Notes under the pieces: model-generated
The model's input: only the letters and a program-made list of their open reading frames with translations
Told to the model about the DNA's origin: nothing
Databases searched by the model: none
Program-made: the position numbers and the translations under genes
In this document: positions 26,610-41,781 of the stretch, piece by piece
How positions within the stretch are numbered: the stretch's first letter is position 1
How the letters are laid out: every line of letters begins with the position of its first letter
Source of the DNA: Strigamia acuminata
Lineage: Eukaryota > Arthropoda > Chilopoda > Geophilomorpha > Linotaeniidae
Assembly: GCA_949358305.1 (NCBI GenBank)
Contig: OX442314.1
Span: 18,781,060-18,841,059, forward strand
Reading direction: 5' to 3'
DNA length: 60,000 nt

Positions 26610-29600
26610 TTAAACAGAAGCCTTAAGTTCTAATCCTTTAGTTATTATTTGATTACGAAGAAGCCTCGCTTGATGTTTATGACAACAGCGCTGCACAAAC
26701 TCGAAATATTTCATTGGTTCATCAGTAGGCAAGAGATTCAGAAAAGCATCTAATGAAAGAATTTCAGCCAAGTGCGATAAGAGGACTGCAAATGCAAGAT
26801 CAATTTAGAAAGACCTGAGATTGCACCAAATTATTATTTACTTACGTTGCAAAGCGTCTTCAAACAATTTGAACTGTGGCGTGTTAGGAGCTGAATTTTC
26901 CAACTTAGCCATAATTGAATCCGTTATTATTTGCCACTACAATAAATCATTTATTAAAAAAAAAATTTATAACAATTTACCTCGTCTTACCTTATCGGCA
27001 TTATCTTCAAAACAATCTTTTCCGTACTGTATCAAAGCGGTTGGGTATTCGTCCGCTAACAGCATCACGGCGTCAGCTGGAGTCCCACTTAACACACGTA
27101 AGCCTAAGTCACCAAAACTGGTTTTTTGATCCAGAAACTCCACTACTGTTTTGCCAACAGCTGACGGGCAATTATCGTTCGACATTAAAGACTGCAAACG
27201 TAACAAATCTTCATTGCATTCCCAGCATGGACAAGACACTGGTTTAGCGTTCGTTTTTGTTTTATTTATACATTGCTCGCGCAACGATCGACCTAAAATT
27301 TATTTCGTTAATTAATTAAAAAATTCGGTCAAAAATGTTACCTTCAAAGGGAGGTAAGAAATTGAGCCAATTCGAACGCGGTCCAAATAAATTTAAAGCT
27401 CTCAATAACAACATTGCCTGAAAAAAAAAAGAAATTTTAAATATGAAACTTAATTATTGTTTAAAACGTTTACTTGAGGCTTTGGTAGCGCAATCTCGAC
27501 ACTTCTATTTAAATAAATTTGAGCTAGCCATACAGATGCATCGGACGCCCAAATATCTTGAACGTGGCCAGCAAATGTAACTAAATAAGACAAAATTTGA
27601 ATCGATTCCACTTTGTTCTGACCAATTTCAATTACCTGTGAGTAAAGCTTCTAAAAATTCCTTCAAATGCGGAATCTTATGCACTTCAACATCGGGTGTT
27701 GCTTCCTGAAAATGCAAACTAATTAGGTAAATCGATTTAAAAGTGAATTAATAACACCTCTAAAACCTGAAACATGTGAAGAATATCATCAGCGGTGTAA
27801 ATGTCGTTGTAAACCAACTCCAGCGTTACTTCCACAAAAATATCAGCACGCCAATTACGAATAAGCTGTCAAAAATGAATAATTTGTGTAGAACATTATT
27901 TAGAACAGAACGGGGGTCGGGGACTTGGTATTACTTTAGCATAGGCAGAAAATGTTTTGTTTCGAGTTGACCAAACTTCGAAATTTTTAGCCAGAGTTTC
28001 AATGAGTCGTTCTTTCGGCAGTGTGGAGAGCAAATTAGTAACTTGTTCACACTGATCGTTCATAACGCATAAATAACTTAAAGCTATTAAATCTTCTGGT
28101 AGTCTATGGGATAAAGAAATAACATTTATCTTATTATTAACTAATAAACATTGGAGCGCCATTACGTACGCTTTCTTATTTATAATCCTTCGCTTCAAAA
28201 CACTCGCAGCTTTCGTTGAATTTAATCCAGAAATTCGATCCTTAATTACAACCAAAGCAAGTTTGGCTGGTTCGTTGTCGGCGTATAAATCCAAAATTGT
28301 GTCCGCCATTTCCTAGACCCAAGAAAAAATTAGTTTTAAAATTTATTTATTTTTAAAATTAAAATTTTTTTATTGAATATACTTCCGTCACTTGCACCGC
28401 ATAACCCCTGTCTTCCAATAAAAATTGATTCAAGTACGACATTAAGCCTTTTACGGGCAAAGGCATTGGATGTACCTAAATAACGAGACAAAATCTCAAA
28501 TTATTACAATTTAATACGGTTCTATTCCATTTATTTCACTCACCTGAGCCCACAAATTCATTACTCGGCTGACAACATCGGGAACCGGAGCTTCAGATGC
28601 AAGATAGTAAGAAACCGCCAATTTATTTTCTTCGCTATTTTCACTCCTAGCATAAAATCATCTCAATTCAATTACAAATTACAATTGAAAATATTTCATT
28701 GACCATACATTAGATAGAAATCACCTAATAAACAGCACGATTCTTTAAACAAGTCCAGTATACTGTCGCCAGGTTCGTCGCGAACCATTACTTCGCCTCT
28801 TACGATACAATGAGCTTCTCCTAACAGCTGAACGTACGTCTGAGGACTTTTCTTACGATTTGTGGTCGCAATTTCCAACTGTCAAAAATTACAAATTAAA
28901 ATATCAAGAGTATAATGTTTAATAGAAATCCGAATAAAGTACCAGGTCGTGATAAAATTCTTCCGGCGAAGACTTAGTGATGGAATAAACTGTCCATCCA
29001 TTACTATCAGATTCCTGACTAGACGATGATTCATCAGTACATGTTGCCATTAGTACCAGTCTGTTTTTAGACAACACTATTTGTTCGATATTTAAAAAGG
29101 CTTGAAGTCCAACGAGACATACTGGGTCATCGAGAGGTGGCGGTGGCAACTGGTAAAAAAAATAAATTAAACTTTACTAAACCAAATAACCAAATAGTGC
29201 GAAATAAACAATTTACAATTGAGTCTTGGATAGGCAAATGTCTCAATGCAGCATGAATGGATCTCATGGTGTAGGTTTCTAATCCCGCTTCGGTGATGGC
29301 ATGCAGCAGATGGTTTTCTATGGTGACGGCCCTAGCTGCTGATGTGTAAGGATAGGAGGCAATGAGAAAAACACCGCCAATAAGATCGTATAAAAATCCC
29401 TTTTCGGGAGAACTAAAAAAGCAAGTTAAGCCGCAAAGTTGTGTGGCACGTTGTGAAGTTAACGGATTTTCCTCAGTATTCGCTTCTTGGTTAGCTAAGC
29501 CTAAAAAATAAAAAATAAAAATAAATAAATAAATAAATAAAAAAATAATTATTTTTCTACCTCTTTTGTACACTGGTATCAAGTGCAAAGAATGTAGACC

Positions 29601-30714
29601 AGTACTTATCTCATCCTCCAATGAAAAGTGTCTGTACAACAAAGTGATGGGAACAACCATCAACCCATTTTCCTCTACTAAATTGACCTCGACTGGAAAA
29701 GAAGTTGATGGTCCTAAAACTTCACGAAAAATGTCCGTCTGATTATCGTTTGATTCGCGTTTTGACTGCGTTAACCCTGGCAACCGAATCACTAGTGGCC
29801 AGGAATCCGGATGGAGTTTTTCTTTCAGTTCTGCGTTGTTGTTCTGCGTTTCGTCAAACGACCACAACACAAAATTTTCATCTAACACGACATAATTGTC
29901 AAGATCCACTTCAAACGGTAATTTACATTCGAATGATTTAGCGACTACATCGTCCGATTTAGCTGTCGGTGTGGCGACCGGCGTTTCATTCGGACTTTCC
30001 ATCGGATCGGGTTGAATTTTCAACTTGACGACGTGGAGTTCGTTAGGCGATAAACAAGCAATAACGTCTTCGCACAACGCCAAATGATGCGCGGAAAGCG
30101 ATAACGTGATGTCAATCAGTGGTTCGAAATCGGGAAACGTTCTACGTGATATATCGTGAGTTTTTAAACAAAACCGAAACAAACTGACGACTTCTCCTAA
30201 GCCGACCGCTAAGTTTCCCGTTTCGTTGCACGTAGCGATGCAAAAAGCTTGTTTTTGAAGTGGAAGTTCGATCATTTCTAACAAATCCACACCCGACTGA
30301 CTACTGGGTGTCACTCGACCGGCAATGCGCGCTCTCATCGGCTGTCCTTTCATGTCCACTTGCCAATTCAGGTAAACTCGAACGAATGATAAAACTGAAA
30401 TGCGAGAAGCCCGTACTTCAAGTGCGCCGATGTAATGACCTAAAAAATCAACAAAAATGTTATTTTTCTCATTTGTTTACATTTAAATTATAATTTTTTT
30501 TACCTTTTCTACAATAAATCATTTGTTTCGCTTGATCGACGGTCGGAAATGAATGTAAACGTTTTCCTGGGTTCTGTAAATCCCGCACTTCGACGCAATG
30601 TTGTAAAGTGGCAACAAGAAGCAAATCATCTACGGTGCAAAGAGCCACAGGTTCCCCATCCACAGCGAATATATCTTGAGCCTGGAAGTGGTGGCAAGAA
30701 ATCACCCGAACCAT
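26610..30714 (-). CDS. HPS3: HPS3, BLOC-2 complex subunit
   Basis: About 1,085 residues from fifteen exons: 30714-30504, 30439-29561, 29500-29217, 29149-28942, 28878-28707, 28646-28544, 28475-28383, 28312-27935, 27865-27758, 27705-27636, 27580-27474, 27417-27342, 27292-26991, 26936-26846, 26785-26610. Frame is kept throughout. The N-terminal third looks like a beta-propeller (MVRVISCHHFQAQDIFAV, LLVATLQHCVEVRDL); the rest is helical. Length and layout fit HPS3 (human 1,004). It acts with HPS5 and HPS6 in BLOC-2, which directs tubular carriers from early endosomes to pigment granules and other lysosome-related organelles. It was recognised from the N-terminal start, the GLGEVVSLFRF region and overall architecture; no enzymatic motif exists to confirm it, so confidence is a little below that of the enzymes. 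Confidence 0.82.
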
Positions 30715-31488
30715 CTTGCGTTTTTCCTGTTTAATGCAAATTTAAAGAAAAGAAAAGAAAAAAAAAACAGAACCAAAAAAAGGATAGGAAGGAAAAAAAA
30801 AAAAAAGAAAAATGAAGCAAAATTAAAAAAAGTAAAGGCAAAGTATAAAATAAGAATAATTTCTTTCGTATTTACTGAGAAAATAATTCAAAGAACATTT
30901 TGAACCCCCAAATGCAACTAATAACCAAATGCTAAATTAAAATGACTAAAACATTTTATTTCAGATATAAAAAAGAAAACAGTTTTTTTCACAAATATTA
31001 AATTAAAACAAATCAAGTCAACTCTCTCAACATGCCGAAATCGGTGTAATAAAATTCTGGATAAATAAAAAATAGTATTCCATTGCCATTACAACTATTA
31101 CCTTCTCTGGAATAAATGTCATGTTCACGTTTTCATAACATAGATATATATGCACATATATCTATGATTGTAACGTGTTAAAACATCACAGAAATAATAA
31201 ACAAAATTTCAGCCATTATTTCGCCGCAGACGAATGTACGAAAGCCTGGTAGTTCCATCCTATTTCGATCCAGTAAGTGTCATAATAGAAAGTGAGAAGG
31301 CACTTCGAGGCTTTCGTACATATATTGCAACAAAAGTTGTTCCGATTAGGCTACAGTAGCTATTAATTATGATACTGGTGGAAAGCTTAAAATACGGAAA
31401 TAGCCGCTCAATTTCTTTACCAGACTATTACAAAAACTTATAAATTATCGCTTTTAGTTAAAAATGAAAAAGATATGATGAATTTATG
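30715..31488. other. Divergent intergenic region HPS3 / WRAP73
   Basis: Contains a long A/G-rich stretch (about 30745-30850), AT-rich DNA, and a pair of perfect 14-base inverted repeats (31234-31247 and 31308-31321). No gene seen. It presumably carries both promoters. Confidence 0.5.
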
Positions 31489-33590
31489 ATGAATTTTTCT
31501 GAACTATTCAAGGTGTCAAATAATTTGTGTGCCTTTTCCAGTAATGGAAATTATTTGGTACGTACCAGCTTATAAAACAAATTAAATTTTTGGTTGCATC
31601 TTTTAATTCTAACTCTAAACCTTTGCAGGCAAATGCAGTTCAGCACCGGCTGATTATAAGAGATGTGAAAAGTTTAGAAGTTACTCAAATATTCAATTGC
31701 ATTGAAGATGTAGAATTGATTGAGGTATGAAGTAAGAATTTGGTAGAAGGTTTTGAAAAAAGAAAAAAAGAAATTAAAATTGGCAATAACGAATATTTGT
31801 TTTAGTGGTCTCCTGATTCCAATTTGGTTTGTTGCGGGATGTTTAAACATGCAACAATTCAAGTAATTGCATCAATTTCTTTTTTATTTTATTAATAATA
31901 ATAATATTCACAAGGGATTTATTTATATATATTTTTTTTAGGTTTGGTCGTTGGAGGATCCCAGTTGGATTTGTAAAATAGATGAAGGTACAGCTGGATT
32001 CATTAATTTCAAATGGACTCCCGATAGTAGACACATAATGTCAACGGCTGAATTTCACGTACGGTGTATTTTAAAATTGTGAACGATAATCTCTATTAAC
32101 GAATGTTATTGCATTTAGGTGCGCATTACTGTGTGGTCACTTGTCAACAAATCAGTTTCATACATCAAATATCCAAAACCCATTGAAATGAATATGAGTT
32201 TCTGCAAAAGTGGAAAATACTTGGCGTTATTAGAAAGACGGAACTGCAAAGATTACGTCTCGATTTTTTCCTGCGCTTCGTGGCAACTCCTTAAGGTGCC
32301 AAATATTAATTTGCTAATTTTTAGACATCTTTCAGACCGTTATAAACTATGTATTTCAGCATTTCGAACCAGAGACGAATGACGCAGCGGGGATATCGTT
32401 TGCACCTGATGGCAATTGCATGTGCATCTGGGAATCATTATTTGATGTAAGCTTAAATTGAATTTTGACTTATTTCCTATTTCCAATTTTTTTGGTTTTA
32501 CAGTATAAAATTGCATTGTACTCGCTTAGTGGTCATTGCATTGCAACATACGTAGCTGATGATTGGACATTAGGAGTCAAAACAGTATCATGGAGTTTAT
32601 CGAGTCAGTTTTTAGCTGTTGGAAATTACGACAATAAAGTATTATTAAGTATTATCGTACCTCGTTCGACTTGTCTACAATATAGATTTTTAATTTGATA
32701 GATACATGTGTTAAATCACGTCATTTGGAAACCCATCGTTGAATTTGAACCATTGGAGAATGTTGATAACACATCAGTTGTAAGTTAACGACTGAAATTG
32801 GTGATTTAGTTTGACTAGTTTTGGTATTTTTCAGATTATTTACAAAGAAGTTGAAAAATATTTGGGGCAGGAACACGCCGCTCGCTCGGTGTCACGCGTT
32901 TCATCCAAATGTAGGTATAACATTTATTTATTTTTATTTTATATGGAGTATATAATTTATTCGTTTTAGATGATATTGTACTCGATCGTCCTTTTCCAAT
33001 CCCAGTCATAAAAGCAGAAGGCAGTAAAACGAATTTACGGTTTGGTGTTAGTCATGCGGCATTCAGTGCTGACAATCAATATCTCATGACTCGTATGGGT
33101 GAATACCTTTAAATTTAAATTACCATCTAGTAAAAAAGTAATATACATTCGTTAATTTAGATAATATGCCTACGTCGGTATGGATTTGGTCAATCAAAGA
33201 GATGGAATTGGTAACAATACTCGTTCAAATTCGACCGATTAAGTGTAAAAATTTGCAATCAAATTAAAGAATTTCAATTTACTAACGAATTATTTTTTTT
33301 TGTTTTAAAATGTAGATGTACATTGGGATCCTGCGAAACCACGTTTAGCACTGTGCACAGGGTCTAATAAACTATACATGTGGAGTCCAGAAGGTAGTAC
33401 AGCAGTTGAAGTGCCAAATCAGGGTAAAAAGAGCTGATGTGTGTAAGTTTTTTTACGATTTAGTTTAAAGCAAATGTTATGTTACTTTGCAGTGAGTTTT
33501 GAAATTTGCTGTTTGAGTTGGCATCCTGCCGGAGATTGCGTGTTACTTAAGGGAAAGGATCAAATGTGCCTTTGTTTCATTCAAAGTTAG
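31489..33590 (+). CDS. WRAP73: WD-repeat protein WRAP73 (WDR8)
   Basis: 436 residues; exons 31489-31557, 31629-31724, 31806-31862, 31942-32058, 32119-32295, 32360-32446, 32504-32638, 32702-32779, 32835-32910, 32970-33098, 33161-33244, 33316-33423, 33493-33590. Starts MNFSELFK and keeps family landmarks through the propeller: VQVWSLE-like [85 protein letters not shown]. In animals WRAP73 sits at centrosomes/spindle poles with SSX2IP and is needed for spindle anchoring and ciliogenesis. Another ATG directly precedes the chosen one (31486). The protein ends without the C-terminal extension of the human form. Confidence 0.94.
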
Positions 33591-34339
33591 CCTGAGAAAA
33601 TGGAATATATAAATACAACGTTGTTTAAACTTTATTTTAGTGACAATTTTCATGTAAAGCATAAGAAAATATATATAAGAAAAATAAGTTTATATATTAG
33701 TTCCAAAATGGTTACTGGCCATAGATTTTAAACGTTTTAAGTCTTCACTTGTAAATTTTTTAGCAATAAAATAATGTTATAATTTTTTCCTTCAAACCAC
33801 ATTGGCCTAATTAAGTTACACAAACCAAAATAATTCCACTTTTTTCAAATCAATCGTAAACTCAATATCTTTCATCAAATATTAAATTTTAGTGAAAAGA
33901 AAAAAATAATTAATAAACTGCTGTAACACTTATATATAAAAACAATTTACAACATGGAGAATTGAAGTTGCACAAACTTTTGATCAGAACCAAATAAATA
34001 CTGACGAAAATAGTAATCACACATTTAAAAATATTTATCAGAACTTTTATGACACCATAAATTTCATATTTTATATTTACAAAACGCAAAAATGCACACA
34101 AGTGTCACACCAATCAAACATTTAAAGTAGTAATATTATATCATATAGCAACAGAATTTGAAAATATTGAATTATACTAATGAAAATTGAAACGTAATTC
34201 GGGTGTATATAATATCAGAATTTGGATTTCCAACTCTTAACATAACCGCACCGTAAAACATAGTGCTCCTTCACCACTGCATACTTGCCACGTCTTAAAG
34301 TGTGACAAATCTAACTCGTATCCGTAACATTCTAAATGA
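33591..34339. other. Convergent intergenic region WRAP73 / TPRG1L
   Basis: 3' UTRs of converging genes; AT-rich, no gene or bounded repeat found. Confidence 0.5.
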
Positions 34340-36223
34340 TTAGAAACTCACTCTTCCCCGTGCTTTGAAAAAGCCCAAATCGGTGAAATTATGCACTGCA
34401 GAAACCAACCCTAAATAATTCTCAATTACAATCGCTTCTTCTTTTATCACGCAATGTTGCGCTTCGGTTAGCGACTGAATACATTCCAAAAAACTTCTTT
34501 TGAAATCTTCAATATCATAAACTTTGACACCTGCGTCAGCACCTTTAAAAAAAATAATGACATTTTTTTCACCAAAAAAAAAAAAAATAAATAATAGCAA
34601 AAAAATAAGAACCTTCATTGTAGTGAAGCCGATGTGCAGAAAACGTAATGAAGGGAATTTGTCGACTCCATGGATTCCAGCTCTTGCTCAACTCGATCGG
34701 TTGACCTTTATTCCACATTGCTCGCACGCCCATCGCATTTTTAGGCCTGCAATAAAGTAGCAACATTACAATTTCATCATATTTCATTCCCCATATACGT
34801 GCAATCATGTTGTCATGGCAAGAAAATGAATTTTACAGATCAATGAATTAAATTATCTACGAAAGCGAAGTTAGAGATGTTAGACACTTACACACAGTCT
34901 ACACACCTGCTTTCTAAACCATTAGTTTGCGAAGCAGATTGCGAAGTAGTTTGCGTGGAACTATGACGGAAGCGTGTTGAAACAAAGTCTTTAATTTGCC
35001 CGACTGCCCCATTGAATTTCCTGAGTCGCAGTGACATAAACAAATTGTCTTAGTGTGAAGTGCACAAAGAAAAAAAAGGTCGAAATAAGCGGAATCTTAC
35101 GGCATTAACGATTTTTCAGGATAAATAATTTGTCCGTAGTTGACTTGGTCCAGTTCTTGCAAATGGATTCGACGATAATCCAGAAGTTTTAGAGTAATAA
35201 AATCATATTTGATGATGATTATGCTTTTATCCAGAAGAAAAATTAGCCTCTCTTTTTCGTTGTCCCAGTGGTCAATTCTGAAATAAAAAAATTAATTTTT
35301 TTATTTCTCTTAAATTAAAAATTGCAATCCATCAACTTACTCAGTTAATAACCACGCATCTCGAAAATGTCCATCAATATTTTCTAATACAATTGGTTGA
35401 CAATTTTTAACTGCATTATCAAATGCCCCCGACTGTAAAAAAATTTAATAAAAACAAAAATAAAAACTAATTAATTTATTCATTCATATTTTCTTTATGA
35501 TTATTCGACATTTACTCTAACCGCAAAATAATTTTTAGCCGTTTCCTCGTTGTCGATAGTTTGAGAATAGGATCTTTGATATTTGGTCGAAGCCATTTGG
35601 TTATCGTTTCTTAAATTGGCGTTGGTATCCGCCTCTGTAAAATAAAGAATACACAAGATAAGTACAGTACACAGCGACAGATATTAATTTACTTATAGAT
35701 ACAAAAGTAAAATACCCTCACACCGCACTATTTCTAATAACACTACAGTTACTATAAATATCGCAAATTAATTTGGAAAGGTTACCGTGAAACACTCGTA
35801 CAAAATTGGAAAAGTAACTAACAGATCTGTGATGCGTAACATCTATTAATAGGAGAATCCTCCACAACGTCATTCATTATCAACAAGCATACACTCACGA
35901 AATGCAAGTGATAGATCACAGCGGTCGTACTCGGAGTATATAGATACAGTAAATTAATATTTATTTTTAGGTCACCAACCAGGTGTTGAGGCAATAAGGC
36001 CAGTTGCAGTTGTTGACACTTGGTTTTGATCGTACTCTGAGGTAATACTCAATGTTGCTCCATTGAATTCGCTTTCGGTATGGTCTTCTAATGAATCGTC
36101 GGTCGCAACCAAGGGCGAATTCGAAAGGCCTGCAGAGCCACTCCCTCGTGCTGAGTTCGCCATTTTAATCTTTGCAATTGATTGACATATGCGCAGGTTA
36201 ACTCCAAGCGGTGAATTTGGCAT
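34340..36223 (-). CDS. TPRG1L-like hSac2-domain protein
   Basis: 358 residues if the first ATG is used (a second in-frame ATG at 36163 would give 338). Exons: 36223-35980, 35634-35522, 35432-35341, 35277-35101, 35020-34907, 34746-34613, 34542-34340. The N-terminal 120 residues are serine/threonine-rich and unordered. The hSac2 domain follows, with WLLTEIDHWDNEKERL, IIIIKYDFITLK and the WNPW motif, ending GFFKARGRVSF, close to vertebrate TPRG1/TPRG1L (mossy fibre terminal protein). In vertebrates TPRG1L is a presynaptic vesicle-associated protein affecting release probability; the role in insects is inferred. The exon at 35020-34907 adds a Ser/Thr/Gln-rich insert inside the domain (SSTQTTSQSASQT). 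Confidence 0.88.
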
Positions 36224-36649
36224 ATAAAATGGAGATTATTATTTTTTTTTTAGAATTAATCTCGGAATTAACCTTTAGCCGTCCAATGATTTCGAGGTGG
36301 GAAAAACAATTTGCATATTTGAAACAAAAGTTTCGTTTAAAAGATTTTCCATTGACCATATCTGAATAATTTTATGTTTTTTATTTTTTTTAATTTTTTT
36401 TAACAGAAAGCAGACCACCAATTTAATTTTCAATCAATTATCCACCACTTTGGTAAGTACATTTTTCAAATTTAATAATATTTTAGGGAATGATTTTATG
36501 AATCAGCAATATACGATCATTTTTTTTAATGAATGAATAAAAAAGTAAATAAAACCCAATCCAATAACGGCATTATTTTAATAAAATATTTCGATTTATT
36601 TCCAAAATGACTAGTCTTTATTTTGTTGACAAAATAAAAAAAAAAAAAC
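36224..36649. other. Short intergenic region TPRG1L / PEX10
   Basis: AT-rich; holds the TPRG1L promoter and the PEX10 3' UTR. Nothing else seen. Confidence 0.45.
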
Positions 36650-37898
36650 TTAAATATAATTTTGAAGACACACTAATCTGGACGGTGTGAGTGATTCCCG
36701 ACAAAGTGGACATTCAGGCTGGAAGAAAAATTACATTTAATATAAACATTACCAAAAATCTTAAAAGTTTTTTTTTTACTTTATTCAAAACCCATTCCAC
36801 TATACAATGCCAGCAAAACAAATGGCCACACGGTGTCGCTGTTGAATTAATTCTTTTTTCTAAACACAGAGAACATCGCTGACTGGGATCCGTATAATCA
36901 TTAGATTCACTACTGAAAAAAGAAACAAAATCAAAAATTAAAAAATAGCGCAAATTTTGAATTTTAAATTTTACATTTCATTTTCCACTTGAAAAGTCTT
37001 AGACGGTTTCCGTTGCGTTTTATAAGCAAAAATAATCCATAATATCAATTCAGTAATGGATAAAATCCCTAATACATAAAAATATGGCCGACTTAAAGTA
37101 TCTTTTAACCAACTTCTTAATAAAACCTATTCGGATGGATGAATTAAATTCAATATTAAGAAAAATAAAAACAGAATAATAAAAACTATTACGTAATGTA
37201 TCCCTGTGAGACGTTTCGCTAAGTGATAGAAAACACCGCTTAAATAAAACAGAGTTAGATGACAGCGATGAATGAATGACACCAAATGTCTTAATTTTGG
37301 CAACAAATCGTGCAACCGATTTTTTACTTCGGGTTTCAAAGAATTATAAGCTGGGGTGGTGTACAAATTAATTTCTATCCATTTAATAAATTTATTTAAA
37401 ATCCACGGCGTACACATTTGAAGAACTATCATTGATAGACGTCTCTAATAAATGCAAAACAGTATTAAAAATTGCAAAATTATACAAAACTATAACCGAT
37501 GTACCAATTTAGCCGGTAATTGTCTTCCAGTTTGATCGACTTGAATTATATTCACATATTCTTCACCTAACGTCTGATAATCTTAAAGAAATAATTAATT
37601 GAGGATTAAATAGCAAAATAACCCTCTGAATTGTACCTAACAGTGTTGTAGCACTCAAATAAAACACATCTGCTAATAATTCTATTTCTTGTTTCCATTT
37701 TAGCCAAATTCGAGCACCTACAGTAAATAAATAAGTAAATAAACAAATAAATAAATGAAAAACAACAATTTCTTTATATTGCATACCTAATACCGATTGC
37801 GCAATACCAGATATATCCAAGCGTAATTTCCCTAGAACGTAATCATCCTTCTGCGACGATCGTAAAAGCTCTGCTTTTCCAGCCTTTTCGAAATTCAT
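36650..37898 (-). CDS. PEX10: Peroxin-10, peroxisomal RING ubiquitin ligase
   Basis: 288 residues; exons 37898-37796, 37717-37637, 37581-37505, 37444-37193, 37126-36975, 36912-36780, 36718-36650. The N-terminal membrane domain (KAELLRSSQKDDYVLGKL, LADVFYLSATTLLG, LGEEYVNI, LPRL-like KLRHLV.FIHRCHLTLFYLSG.FYHLAKRLTGIHYV) is the Pex2/10/12 type. The C-terminal C3HC4 RING is complete: CSLCLEKR, PCGHLFCWHC, CPLCRE. With PEX2 and PEX12 it forms the channel that ubiquitinates and recycles the import receptor PEX5. It ends PSRLVCLQNYI, the usual PEX10 end. Slightly shorter than the human protein (326). Confidence 0.95.
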
Positions 37899-38817
37899 TT
37901 AAAACTTTGGACGAAAATATGAAGAAATAACTTCAGCATTTCCTCCTCAAAGTGGCATCAGCTTGAGCGCAACCTGGTGGTGTGTTTGATAACTGTTCAG
38001 ATAGGGCGGATTGTGACCTACGGTATCTTAAAAGTGGCAGCATTTCTTGAAGCCAGCTGTACTGCAGAGAAGTTTTGTTGTTCATGGTGTGCATTTTAAG
38101 GTTACTGCACATCTTGCATTTATATTTATCATTGTAATACCTAGATTTAACTAAACTTAATTATCACTTGTACGGCTTCTACCTTTTTTTTAAATGCACT
38201 TCCTGAAGCAAATACTACAGTCTTTATTGGGTATACAAATCACATGGTAAGAATAAAACAAACCACGGAGTTGAACTTTGCCCGGGAAACTACACTGCAG
38301 GTTAAGGACGTGACATTCCATATCTCCATTCCACTTGCACATCAATGTGTTGATAATTGACCACGTTAGAATGTTGTAGTTATATTTTTTAATCAGCTGC
38401 GCAAAAACCTTTAACAAAAACAGGTGATTTGATTTGATTTTGATTTTGATTTTTGATTTTTGATTTTGGTTTGCATTTTATTTTTAGGTGGCGGCTATGG
38501 GCCGCCGTATCAAGCTGGACTGGGACCATTTTTATGACCACGACTGTACAATGCTTTTGTAGAAAGGAAATTATAAACCATTGTTAAATTTTTCATTCTG
38601 CACCCAAATGTGATTGCATCGAAGTGTATAGTCACTATCAGAATGTGAATCTGAAGTTTAAACGTCTCGTGAGACTGCCTCGATTGAAATGACATCATAC
38701 CCAACCAACCTCTCATTTCAAAAAATGAAAAAATATAGAATCAAATCAGTTTTATTGTTCTTGAAAACACACAAATTTTACTTCAAGTACAAATTCAGAC
38801 ATTGCCAATCGCTCAAA
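37899..38817. other. Intergenic upstream of PEX10, with (TGATTT)n repeat
   Basis: Holds the PEX10 promoter and an imperfect TGATTT/TGATTTT simple repeat at about 38423-38468. It is followed by an exon-like glycine-rich fragment on + at 38489-38540 (GGGYGPPYQAGLGPFL then stop) with a good acceptor but no partner exon. No supported gene. Confidence 0.45.
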
Positions 38818-39133
38818 CACTATAGATGCATTCGAAAAAACATTTAAATGCCTCACAAAGCTTTTTAACAATATAAAAACTATTCAATTTGTTGTAGCAA
38901 GAACGATTAATCGTCCTAAGTTGTAGTGTTTCAATTTGTGCGCATAATAAGCATCGATGGGTTGGATCATTAATCCAGGTTAACGGTGTTATGTTATTCA
39001 TATAATTATTCATTTACATTGGTTATTAATTGACAAAGCGTACAACTTAAACAAAACTAAGCTAGATTGGCAATAACTAAGCAACAAAACAAGCGGTTTA
39101 GTTGTTTAAATAAATTTTCAAATGCACCTACTA
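38818..39133. mobile_element. Degenerate TIR element, TAGGTGCATTC family (copy D)
   Basis: The left end TATAGATGCATTCGAAAA and the right end, inverted, TAGTAGGTGCATTTGAAAA share a terminal inverted motif with three other elements (54374, 57602, 58559). About 316 bp, no coding capacity. No clear target duplication, so the ends may have decayed. Confidence 0.5.
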
Positions 39134-39205
39134 TCAATTTAGCAAGAAACCAATAAATTTTGCCTAATTGTCGATAATCCAAATCGCCGGTTCCATCTTT
39201 TTTAT

Positions 39206-40644
<1,439 letters not shown>

Positions 40645-41781
40645 AATTTACTTCGGATGGACACAAAGCTCAAACAAGTTATACCTGCAAGAAAAATTAA
40701 GTTTTAGTCTGAATGTCAAAAAGTCGGTTTGAAGGTGACCCAGGAGTTAACTCTCGAGTCTACTTTTATCATTTTTGTCAACTTTTTTCAGTCTAAAATC
40801 CGATTTCTGATTATTTTTGACAACTTTTCTAAATATTGGGGCGTAAATGAGAGTTAATTTAATTTAATTTAACTTAATTTAAAAATATTAATTTCAATTA
40901 ACCATTAACGGTGATTAGTAGGAGGCCTTGAAAACCTGTATAGAAGGTCTACGAGCTTCTTCTGAATAAATTTTCCTACTTTTAATCACAAAACTCGGTC
41001 ATCCAGTAAGATGTTATCAAATTCATAGTCGGGAAACGAAAATTATAAAAATGTTATAAAATAATTTCTAAAAATGTCAAAAAAACTTCAGTTTAAATAT
41101 TTCAGGAACCAGCTTCATGGAATTTTTTTTCTTTTCATATACTTAACCGAGCGAAAACTATTTTATCTAAAATATAAATTATATTGACTCATGATTGAGC
41201 CTCGATTTTCACTCGACCTTCTATCGTCCTTGAAAACGATGAAAAAGTGAATTTGTCCGTGTTTTTTACCGGCTTACCACCGGAACGGATATAATTACGA
41301 TGGTAAAACGAACAATCCAAAATATAAACGCCAAATTAAATATTGCAAACTAAATATTTGCTAATTATGATTGATTGAAAGTGAGGAACGCTGAATTCTT
41401 ACCTAGAAGGTCAGACGGGACACCAGCGAAAGCAAAGCTGCGCAGACGGTGAAGTTTTTATTCTAGTTTCTTGTTCCTGGAAGAGAGAAGTAATAAACAG
41501 TTGACGTGGAAGTTTCAATCAGCTGATGCCTGGTGAAACCTCCCGCTAAATTCAAAATTCAATAAAAATAGTTAACTAATTTAAAAAAAAATAAACATTT
41601 TAATCATCTTTTCATGTTCTCCACTTAAAAACGAGCTATTATCGACGTGATAGTCGATAAATGATATGCAAACATACTTAGCAAATAATAATAATAATAC
41701 TGGTTACTTAGTCTCACGCAAGAGTGCGCTAGAAAAACTTGATTGCTCCAGCCAGTACAGTGCTCGCCGCTACACATCGCA
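40645..41781. promoter_or_regulatory. GAPDH 5' UTR intron and divergent GAPDH / SLC25A11 promoter
   Basis: Minus-strand acceptor TGCAG at 40685 and donor CTTCTAG|GTAAGAA at 41402/41403 bound the GAPDH UTR intron. The noncoding first exon starts at 41403 and extends up to perhaps 41500. The remaining 300 bases up to 41781 must serve both genes. Confidence 0.55.
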